Shown: positions 12,880 through 20,037 of the stretch, one piece after another | Layout: the number at the start of each line of letters is the position of its first letter | Numbering within the stretch: the stretch's first letter is position 1 | NCBI GenBank assembly: GCA_937899265.1 | Contig: CALBPV010000018.1 | Coordinates: 1 to 20,037 of the forward strand | Reading direction: 5' to 3' | Source: an uncultured Bacteroidales bacterium | GTDB lineage: Bacteria > Bacteroidota > Bacteroidia > Bacteroidales > UBA3663 | DNA length: 20,037 nucleotides | Position numbers and translations under genes: made by a program | Notes under the pieces: generated by a model | Seen by the model: the letters and a program-made list of their open reading frames with translations, nothing else | Told to the model about the DNA's origin: nothing | Database searches by the model: none

Positions 12880-15800
12880 ATGATTCGGAATAGCCTTTTC
12901 TCCATCCTCTTCCTGACAACATCCTTCTGCAATGTTTATGCTCAGAGTGAGCAGAGCAATGAGTTGTATTCCAAGGGAGTTGAACTGTATAAACGAGGGC
13001 AATATCTCGAGGCAATTCCCGTCTTTGAGGCATGCAGCAGACTCGACAAGGCAGAAATGGATTCGCTCGACGGGCGACGCAATTCTACGGATCAGTGGAT
13101 AGCGTCCTGTTATTATAAGGCAGGTAATGTTCAGGCGGCGAAAGAAAAAAGCTTCTTTGCATACGAACTGCCACCCGTTGACCGTCGTATAGTAGAGCAG
13201 AGCGACCGTCTGTCTGTCCAAGTCGATGAGGTTTTCCGACAGAATAGGTTGGAAGAAGCTCTGGCACTGTCAATACAGGTGTCTGCGCTTGAGGAGCAAC
13301 TGCTTGGTGGAGAAACATACTATTCCGTTAATACGAAAGACAATCAGGCATATTTTCTTGCCGTCCTCGGTCGCCATGAGGAAGCAGAGCAGACCATCAC
13401 TTACATGCTTTCGGCGGTGGAACGTTTGTATGGAGACAGCTGCCGCCTGAAGGCTCTGTATTTGGACCATGCAGCCCAACTCTATCTTATGGCCGGCAAT
13501 CTTGCTGCGATGGATGCCTGTTATCTCTCTCTTTTCCCGTTCCTCTCCCGAATAGGGGAGCAGAACAGCGATTTTGCCGAGACTTTGCTCGGCAATGTAA
13601 TCAATGTTTATGCCCAGACAGGTCTTGTCGAAAGGGTAGATTGGATTTCCGACATGCTGATGGCTTTGGTCGCTGAAAAATATGGAGAGAAAAGTCAAGA
13701 GCGGTGTTTCCAGTTGAACAGTATCGCACAGTTGAACAAAAAACTGGGGCGGCTCGATTTGGCGCTCAAGCAGAATAATGAAGCTGTCAGTTTGGCGAAG
13801 GACACAGACGTTTCTGAAAGGGAGGAGGCCGTCTTGATTGTGACCGCCTCCAGAGCCCTCACCCTAATGGATATGCATAGATTCAAGGAGTCACGTGCCG
13901 ACTTGAGAAATTGTCTGAAGGGAGCTAAAAAACTTGGAAAGGAGGAGGTGTCTTCGCTGATTCTTTCCTCGTTGATGATGTTGCAGACAGCCATGGGAAA
14001 GAAGATGGACGAGGACATGTTGTCGGAGGTGGTGAGCCTGTTGGCTTCGATGGAGAATAAGGAAACCGATATCGTCTCCTGTTCGTCCGTGGCCGGAATG
14101 ATTGCTATGATTCTTGCCATCAACGGACGAACACATGAAGCCTCATCAATCGCTGAAAAGTATCTTCCGGTTTACGAGCAATTGAATCTCTACTCTCCTC
14201 TGCTTTCCTCTTGTCTGGTCTTCCTGATGGATCGCCAGTTTGTCAATGCGCGAAGGGCAAGCAGTCTGGGCTTGGAATTTCTGAATAAAGATTTGCTGCA
14301 GGATTATGCGCAGATGACGGTGACTGAAAGTCGCCGCAGCATAGACAACGGGCTTAAGATGGTGGATCTTATGGAGACGCAGGAGGGGCATTTTACAGCA
14401 GACACTATCGCCTATTCGCTCTCGATGATTAAGCAAGACCTCCTACAGGCGCGTTTGCAGATATTGTATCATACCGACAGTCTCGGGACAGAGGATTTCA
14501 TGCTTTCGCTCGCCGAATTTGCCAGAACAGCTATCTGCGATACCAAGGATGAGGTAATGGCGGACAGTATTCTCAATTTCTATTCGACTAAACTGGCTGC
14601 CGCTTTTGGAGATAATTCAGAGCAGTGCAGTATGGTGGGTGAAATCCGCGAACATTGTTTTTTCGAGAAAACGTCTGAGGGGCGTTTGCTGGCTTTCAAA
14701 TTGACGCTCTATGACGAGGATTCTGAAACATACGCACAGCTTTTGGACGAATATAATACCTCTTTTGAGCGCTGGAGAGCCAATAAGGATGTGGATCCGA
14801 ATGCCGGGTGTCTCAAGTCCGATGACTACAAAATATATGAGCCGCCTTATCTTTGGTCGCTGAACAGGGAAAATCTCCGGGAGACGGCCGATTCGTGCTT
14901 CTTGGCGCTTCAGTATATGGAGCAACTTCTGCCGACAGCCGTATTCGCCGAAGGGCATTCCCCTTTTTCTTACATACGCGATCTGCTCACGACATGGTGC
15001 TTCTGTGCAGACACACTTGGGCATCGGGCGGAAGTAATGCCGATGCTCAGGAAGTGGCACAAGCTCTTGACTGAGAATAAACTGAGCAGCATGAACCAGA
15101 AGCTCGAAACCCTCTCTTGGGCATGGATGTATGGCGAGCCTGCAGACTATGAACAACTTGAGGAAGAGTTTTCCTCTCAGATCAGTGATGACAGACATGC
15201 GCTCCATGCCGCAGTAATGTTTGAGGTGATTGGGCAGAGTCGCTATAAACTGGGAAACGACTTTGTCAAGCAAACGGGAAGCAGGGCAGTCCGGGAATTG
15301 GATGAGACGATACGGGAACTCTCTGTTTCGGAGGTGACTCCGGATTTGTTGCCCCAAAAGATGTTCATCCTCCGGACCATGAGGCTGTGGGATAATTATT
15401 GGAAATACGAAGGCATCAGGAGCCGTAAAGATTTGTTGCCGGATTTCAAGAGGATTTACAGCCTGCTGGAACAGTATCCGGCACTGCAGGCCTACCGTGA
15501 TTCATACGATGCGATGAACATGCTCTGTGAAATAACGACAGACTACAACTCTCGGGATGATGCAATGACGGTACGGGCGGACCGGATGCGCCGCAATATC
15601 CGTCGCGCATGTCTTCGGGCGATGCAGGAACAGGATGCTTTACTCAGTTTGGGACTTTGGCCCACCTTTTCTCCCATCGGAAAGGACTTCTCGCTCTATG
15701 CGTCTGTGGGTTATTTGAACCAGAAAATGAACGAACTGGAGGAAAGTATCCGTTATGCCTATTTGCATGAGAAAGCAGATCCCAACGGGTCATCTTCAGA

Positions 15801-17445
15801 ACAGTATGAGAATCTGAAGGCTATGTGGGATGAGATAAGAATGAAGCAGAAGAGTGTGTTTTCCGACAGCAAAACTTTCCCGGACGCTATTGAGAACCTC
15901 ACCACTCAAGTTTGTAGCTGTCTGAGCGACAGAAACGTCTCTGACACAATTCGCTGCTTGGCGTATGATATAGCCCTTTTCGGTAAGGGCTATCTGCTGC
16001 GTTCCGAGCAGCAGCAGCGAAAGGTGATTCTTCAGTCCGGCAATCGTAGCGTGTTGCGACAATATGACGAGTATCTTCGCATTTTGCAGGATTTGGGCAA
16101 CAGTGCTTTGCCGGATGACGAAATCCGTAGCCTTACCTCCCGGGCTGAAAGTATTTGGGCGAATTTGCGTTATGAATCCAAGAGTTTCGACGATTACACC
16201 AAATCGATGGAATCTTCTTGGAAGGCGGTGCGCGACGCGTTGGCGGATGATGAGGTTGCTGTCGAATATCTTCGCTCAGACGATATCCTGCATAAATATT
16301 TTGCGCTGATTCTGCGCAAAGGCTATGAGGCTCCCCTTGTGACGGAAGTGGGTGATGAATCTTTTTTTACTTATGATCCCGGCACGATTTATACCAGAAG
16401 ATATCTGAGTCCCTGGCCTTCGGGCATTATGTTGGCTGACAGCTCTTGGGTTTATCCCTTTGACGGAGTCAGAAAGATTTATGTCTCTCCGACAGGCGTA
16501 CTCCACCAGATTTCCATGGAGGCCATCCATGAACTCTATTCCGACAGCATCATGGGTGACAAATATCAGATATACCGGGTGTCCAGCACAAGGGAGTTGA
16601 CAGAAAAGAGAAGTCCGGAAGTACAATACAAGGCAAAACTCTTTGGAGGTATCAACTACCAACTTTCCGACGATGAATGGGAAATGATGGCTCAGAGCAA
16701 AAGTTCAGACACACCGCTTTTGGCTATGCGCGATGTTCCGTTGTTGAGCAGAGGGGCTGTTCAATCGGCGCTGAACCCCCTTTCTGGCACTGTCCGCGAA
16801 GTCCGGGAGATCTCCGAACTGTTCTCTCACAGCAGTCATTCTGCGGAATGTGTGATGGGCAATCAGGCTACCGAGGAAAATATGAAAGCTCTGAGCGGAA
16901 GCGATGTGAATGTGCTCCACGTGGCCACTCACGGGTTCTATCAGCCGGAGGCCGAGACTGCCGATACGTCTGTTGTCTCTTTCTCTCGCAAGGATCGCTC
17001 AACCTCCGACAATGCGCTTAGCCGTTCAGGTCTCTTTCTGGCCGGAGCTTCAGCACTTTTTGACGATACGCCCATCCCGGACAATGTGGACGATGGTATT
17101 TTGACGGCTCTTGAAATCTCCCACCTTGACATGACAGAAATGAATCTTGTCACACTCTCTGCCTGCGAAACAGGCTTGGGCGATATCACAGGTGACGGTG
17201 TCTTCGGTCTTCAGCGAGGCTTCAAAAAGGCCGGGGCACAAAGCATCCTCATGTCTCTGTGGAAGGTCGATGACGAGGCCACCTGCCTGCTCATGACGGA
17301 GTTTTACAAGAATTGGATTGCAGAAAAGATGACGAAACATGATGCATTGGAGGCCGCCAAACGGACTGTCCGTTCCCACACAGAGAAAGGATGGGACGAC
17401 CCGAAACATTGGGCTGCTTTTATTCTATTGGATGGATTAGACTGA
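12880..17445 (+). CDS. Giant secreted TPR-CHAT caspase-fold protease (1521 aa)
   Basis: The frame is open from an ATG at 12805, but the ATG at 12880 is preferred. It opens a clean signal peptide (MIRNSLFSILFLTTSFCNVYAQ) and leaves a 55-base gap, whereas 12805 would overlap the upstream gene and put 25 odd residues before the signal. About 1,100 residues of helical, TPR-type repeats follow; an early clear one is YSKGVELYKRGQYLEAIPVF near residues 29-48. The CHAT domain is ~1114-1521. It starts WKAVRDALADDEVAVEYL, passes VSPTGVLHQISMEAI, and has catalytic His1351 in HVATHGFY and Cys1429 in LSACETGLG, then VFGLQRGFKKAG, SLWKVDDEAT and a final AAFILLDGLD. Both catalytic residues are present. The repeat region is far longer than in the 784-residue CHAT upstream, which suggests a large binding surface or a long reach from the envelope. 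It is followed after 37 bases by a third CHAT gene. Substrate unknown. Confidence 0.92.
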   Translation: MIRNSLFSILFLTTSFCNVYAQSEQSNELYSKGVELYKRGQYLEAIPVFEACSRLDKAEMDSLDGRRNSTDQWIASCYYKAGNVQAAKEKSFFAYELPPVDRRIVEQSDRLSVQVDEVFRQNRLEEALALSIQVSALEEQLLGGETYYSVNTKDNQAYFLAVLGRHEEAEQTITYMLSAVERLYGDSCRLKALYLDHAAQLYLMAGNLAAMDACYLSLFPFLSRIGEQNSDFAETLLGNVINVYAQTGLVERVDWISDMLMALVAEKYGEKSQERCFQLNSIAQLNKKLGRLDLALKQNNEAVSLAKDTDVSEREEAVLIVTASRALTLMDMHRFKESRADLRNCLKGAKKLGKEEVSSLILSSLMMLQTAMGKKMDEDMLSEVVSLLASMENKETDIVSCSSVAGMIAMILAINGRTHEASSIAEKYLPVYEQLNLYSPLLSSCLVFLMDRQFVNARRASSLGLEFLNKDLLQDYAQMTVTESRRSIDNGLKMVDLMETQEGHFTADTIAYSLSMIKQDLLQARLQILYHTDSLGTEDFMLSLAEFARTAICDTKDEVMADSILNFYSTKLAAAFGDNSEQCSMVGEIREHCFFEKTSEGRLLAFKLTLYDEDSETYAQLLDEYNTSFERWRANKDVDPNAGCLKSDDYKIYEPPYLWSLNRENLRETADSCFLALQYMEQLLPTAVFAEGHSPFSYIRDLLTTWCFCADTLGHRAEVMPMLRKWHKLLTENKLSSMNQKLETLSWAWMYGEPADYEQLEEEFSSQISDDRHALHAAVMFEVIGQSRYKLGNDFVKQTGSRAVRELDETIRELSVSEVTPDLLPQKMFILRTMRLWDNYWKYEGIRSRKDLLPDFKRIYSLLEQYPALQAYRDSYDAMNMLCEITTDYNSRDDAMTVRADRMRRNIRRACLRAMQEQDALLSLGLWPTFSPIGKDFSLYASVGYLNQKMNELEESIRYAYLHEKADPNGSSSEQYENLKAMWDEIRMKQKSVFSDSKTFPDAIENLTTQVCSCLSDRNVSDTIRCLAYDIALFGKGYLLRSEQQQRKVILQSGNRSVLRQYDEYLRILQDLGNSALPDDEIRSLTSRAESIWANLRYESKSFDDYTKSMESSWKAVRDALADDEVAVEYLRSDDILHKYFALILRKGYEAPLVTEVGDESFFTYDPGTIYTRRYLSPWPSGIMLADSSWVYPFDGVRKIYVSPTGVLHQISMEAIHELYSDSIMGDKYQIYRVSSTRELTEKRSPEVQYKAKLFGGINYQLSDDEWEMMAQSKSSDTPLLAMRDVPLLSRGAVQSALNPLSGTVREVREISELFSHSSHSAECVMGNQATEENMKALSGSDVNVLHVATHGFYQPEAETADTSVVSFSRKDRSTSDNALSRSGLFLAGASALFDDTPIPDNVDDGILTALEISHLDMTEMNLVTLSACETGLGDITGDGVFGLQRGFKKAGAQSILMSLWKVDDEATCLLMTEFYKNWIAEKMTKHDALEAAKRTVRSHTEKGWDDPKHWAAFILLDGLD

Positions 17446-17482
17446 CAGAATATAGTATGATTTCGATTTTTTACTTTTATAA

Positions 17483-20037
17483 ATGATGAAAATCTTAGGG
17501 TTCTTATTATTGGCAATGGTATCTTGGCTGACTGGCCATGCTCAGACAATAGAGCAGGCCGACAGTCTGCATCAGAGAGGCATGGCCCTGCTTAATGAAG
17601 GGAAAGTGGCCGAGGGGCGGGAATGCACCCGACAGGCGATGGAAATCCGAAAAATGCTGCTGGGGGAGGTGAGCGAAGATTATATCACATCTCTCAACAA
17701 TTATGCTCTGACGTTTGGAATGGAACAGGACTACGTCAAGGCAAAAGAGTTGCAACAAGAGGTCATGAGACTTTGTGATGCCTTGGACAAGCCTCATAAG
17801 AATTTAGGCACCTATGCCATGAACATGGGACGGTATTATTTCATCGACGAGGATTATCTGCAGGCTGCAAAGTGCTTCGAAATATCATTGCCGCTCATTG
17901 AGAAGTTCGGGGAGCTTTATGAACGCGAGCTCTCCTGGTTGGGCTTTTGTTACTCAGAGCTGAACAATTCCGAAGGGCTGAATCGAGTCATGACATTGTC
18001 AGAAGAGCATAACCAGCATGAACTGACCAAACCTTGCGATGAGCCGAAGTGCATGTTGGAACGGGCACAATATTATGGAAGCATAGGCAACCAGGCTCAG
18101 GCCAAAGAGTGTTTCCTGAAAGCATTGGCTATGCCCATGGAAGACGAGATGAAAGCGCAGGTACATGAGGCATACGCCTCCTATTTGGGAGGAATGGCAA
18201 GAGATTTTGCAGCCGGAGCAGATTACTATCTGTCTGCGGCTAATATCAGAAAAAGTATCAGCGGTGAGACGGAAGAGTATGCCAATCTGATGTACAAGGC
18301 GGGTATGTATGCGTTCGTCGGGAAGAAATATGAACAATCGGTAAGCGCCTATCAAGCCGCCATAGATTTCTTCAAGAAGCATGACTCGGATGCCGCAAAG
18401 AAGAACGTTGCCCAATGCATGAAAGGTATGGGCAATGCATATAGCGGTATGAAGGACTACGTCAAAGCCCGGGATTGCTATCGTGAGCTGGTGAAGTATT
18501 ATGAGCAGTACGATCAAGCGAACGAAGAATATCCGAAGGCAATTCTGCGACTGGCCAAGGCAGAGAAGTTCAATAAGGAATATGGGGTCTCTATAGACCA
18601 TCATAAGCAGGCTATGGCCCTGTTCGAAGAACGGAGCATGCCCAACGATTATAGCGAAGCAGCCGCCTCCCTGCAACTGTGTTATGTCAGCGCGGGTATC
18701 GATGCCCCGGTGGACAGGAAAAACGAAGAGTCGCACAAGGCACGGATGGCAAGAATAGAGGAACTCATCAAGCAGGAGTTGGAGGGATTGGAGCTGACGC
18801 AGAAGTATTTGGGGAAATTGATGTATGCCCGTTCGCTTGCCACTTTGGGTGGATGTTATGAGATGAAAGAGGATTGGGAAAATAGCGTCAATTATTATCA
18901 ACAATATATGGAGGCTGTCCGTGAGGCTATTCGTGACGAGTTTCGGTTGCAGAGTGAGGCAGAGCGTATGTTAGTGTGGAGCGACGAGAAGAAAGACATC
19001 TCGCAAATGATGGAACTGCTGATAAATCTGCCCGAAATTCAGACAGCACAGGTGAAGCAGATGACAGGAATTGCCTACGATGCAGAATTGTTATCCAAGG
19101 GTATCCTGCTTAACTCTTCCATCGAGTTCGGAAAAGTGCTTGCTGCAAAAGGCGATGCCAAGCTGAAGGATATTTACGAACAGTCGAAAGCTAAAGAAGC
19201 GGAGATTGAACGACTTAGGAAGAGTGCCGCTACAGATGATGACCTCGACAAGATACTGAAGCTTACACAACAGAACCAGGCTTTACAGTTGGAACTCTAT
19301 CGAGGATGTGCCGAGTATGCAGATTTCACCAACTACATCTCTTATACATGGAAGGATGTGCAAAAAGCCCTTTCATCTACTGATGTCGCTATTGAGTTCG
19401 CCGTTGTGGGAAGCCGTATCTTCTCCGGTGACAATCAATTGATGGCATTGGTTCTGACCAAGGATATGCCACAACCAATTGCTGTCAAAGTGTGCGACAT
19501 CAACAAACTTAAAGAAATTGAGAGTCAAGATGATATTTTCGATAAAGCGGATGCAGGAGCAACGATATGGGGCGTGCTTCAACAGTATTTCGCAGACAAG
19601 AGTCGAGTTTTCTTCTCTGCTGACGGTGCGTTGAATCGTATTGCCATTGAGTATTTGCAATATAATGGCAGTCCCTTGTCTGAACAATTTGAGGTGTATC
19701 GCCTGTCATCAACAAAAGAATTATGTTACCAACACGAGAATGGAAAGCCTGCAAAAGCCGCCTTGTTTGGTGACATCAACTATAATGACGAAGCGACAAA
19801 TTCGAAGGACACGCAACGGTCTTTGGCTTCCTTGCGCGGTTCCGGGGATGCAGGCAGTTTTGCTGATTTGAGCAATACCTTGCGAGAAGTTGATGGCATA
19901 CAGGCTGTAATAAAAAGTCATGGTGTGAAAGAAGCTGTACGTTTCCGTGATACAGAGGCCAGCAAGACGGCTTTCATGAACTTGACGGATACTAAAGTGA
20001 ATATGCTCCATATTGCCACACATGGTATGTATCGCGA
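17483..20037 (+). CDS. Third secreted TPR-CHAT protein, cut by the right window edge
   Basis: The frame runs open from ATG 17483 (or the next codon, 17486) through the last base, 851 full codons. Signal peptide 1-21 (ILGFLLLAMVSWLTGHAQ). TPR hairpins run through ~22-500; clear ones are SLHQRGMALLNEGKVAEGRE (28-47), GNAYSGMKDYVKARDCYREL (about 318-337) and TLGGCYEMKEDWENSVNYY (about 461-479). A charged coiled-coil-like stretch (AKEAEIERLRKSA) sits just before the CHAT domain. The CHAT begins near residue 623 (WKDVQKALSSTDVAIEFAV), passes FSADGALNRIAIEYLQ and YRLSSTKEL, and reaches the catalytic His847 in HIATHGMYR. The window ends five residues later, so the catalytic Cys and the C-terminus cannot be seen and activity cannot be judged. 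It lies 37 bases after the giant CHAT gene in the same direction, and is most likely the next gene of the operon. Confidence 0.93.
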   Translation, partial: MMKILGFLLLAMVSWLTGHAQTIEQADSLHQRGMALLNEGKVAEGRECTRQAMEIRKMLLGEVSEDYITSLNNYALTFGMEQDYVKAKELQQEVMRLCDALDKPHKNLGTYAMNMGRYYFIDEDYLQAAKCFEISLPLIEKFGELYERELSWLGFCYSELNNSEGLNRVMTLSEEHNQHELTKPCDEPKCMLERAQYYGSIGNQAQAKECFLKALAMPMEDEMKAQVHEAYASYLGGMARDFAAGADYYLSAANIRKSISGETEEYANLMYKAGMYAFVGKKYEQSVSAYQAAIDFFKKHDSDAAKKNVAQCMKGMGNAYSGMKDYVKARDCYRELVKYYEQYDQANEEYPKAILRLAKAEKFNKEYGVSIDHHKQAMALFEERSMPNDYSEAAASLQLCYVSAGIDAPVDRKNEESHKARMARIEELIKQELEGLELTQKYLGKLMYARSLATLGGCYEMKEDWENSVNYYQQYMEAVREAIRDEFRLQSEAERMLVWSDEKKDISQMMELLINLPEIQTAQVKQMTGIAYDAELLSKGILLNSSIEFGKVLAAKGDAKLKDIYEQSKAKEAEIERLRKSAATDDDLDKILKLTQQNQALQLELYRGCAEYADFTNYISYTWKDVQKALSSTDVAIEFAVVGSRIFSGDNQLMALVLTKDMPQPIAVKVCDINKLKEIESQDDIFDKADAGATIWGVLQQYFADKSRVFFSADGALNRIAIEYLQYNGSPLSEQFEVYRLSSTKELCYQHENGKPAKAALFGDINYNDEATNSKDTQRSLASLRGSGDAGSFADLSNTLREVDGIQAVIKSHGVKEAVRFRDTEASKTAFMNLTDTKVNMLHIATHGMYR

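Noticed and set aside
17999..18904. Minus-strand frame of about 300 codons opposite the third CHAT gene
   Set aside because: Composition rich in Ile, Leu, His and Cys as expected from antisense of TPR codons; the + frame has signal peptide, TPRs and CHAT.

Overview
The window looks like a Bacteroidales chromosome, most like Prevotella or a relative. The evidence is a Bacteroidetes-type -7 promoter element (TAnnTTTG, 516-523), gene starts in A-rich sequence without strong Shine-Dalgarno motifs, many signal peptides ending in -AQ, and three TPR-CHAT proteins. Genus is a guess. No tRNA, rRNA, CRISPR array, transposase, integrase or plasmid gene was seen.

Layout. The left edge holds the last ~95 codons of an unrelated or upstream gene (3-287). 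An AT-rich stretch without a convincing gene follows (288-844); it carries a good promoter and a long, possibly structured leader. From 845 to the right edge, twelve genes all lie on the + strand. Gaps are mostly 6-55 nt, there are three stop/start overlaps, and one gap is 115 nt. In order they encode: a secreted repeat protein (845-1537); a secreted protein with a PPC-like beta-sandwich (1578-2246); a RyR-domain protein with Rossmann/TrkA-like regions (2253-3695); an FHA-like / transmembrane / trypsin-fold protease (3680-5098); a pseudokinase / transmembrane / beta-sandwich protein (5214-6401); a secreted TPR-CHAT protease (6398-8752); a secreted orphan with a Gly/Met/Pro-rich tail (8770-10170); a second RyR protein (10202-10849); a TIR / transmembrane / FGE-sulfatase-like protein (10842-12146); a small secreted beta-sandwich protein (12165-12824); a giant secreted TPR-CHAT protease (12880-17445); and a third secreted TPR-CHAT protein cut by the window edge just after its catalytic His (17483-20037).

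How the genes may work together (inference). Three proteins share one plan: a cytosolic signalling domain (FHA, pseudokinase, TIR), one membrane span with positive charges or basic residues on its N-terminal side, and an extracytoplasmic domain (trypsin fold, PPC-like sandwich, FGE-like fold). Two soluble RyR proteins would sit in the cytosol. Three caspase-fold CHAT proteases and four other secreted proteins would sit outside the inner membrane. This suggests a membrane-spanning proteolytic signalling or defence device: envelope-side proteolysis or binding could be relayed to a cytosolic TIR of the SARM1-like NADase type, with the RyR proteins as candidate nucleotide-ligand sensors. The individual domain families are known in bacterial conflict systems. 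I do not recognise this particular twelve-gene combination as a named system. The window ends inside the operon, so more components are likely to the right.
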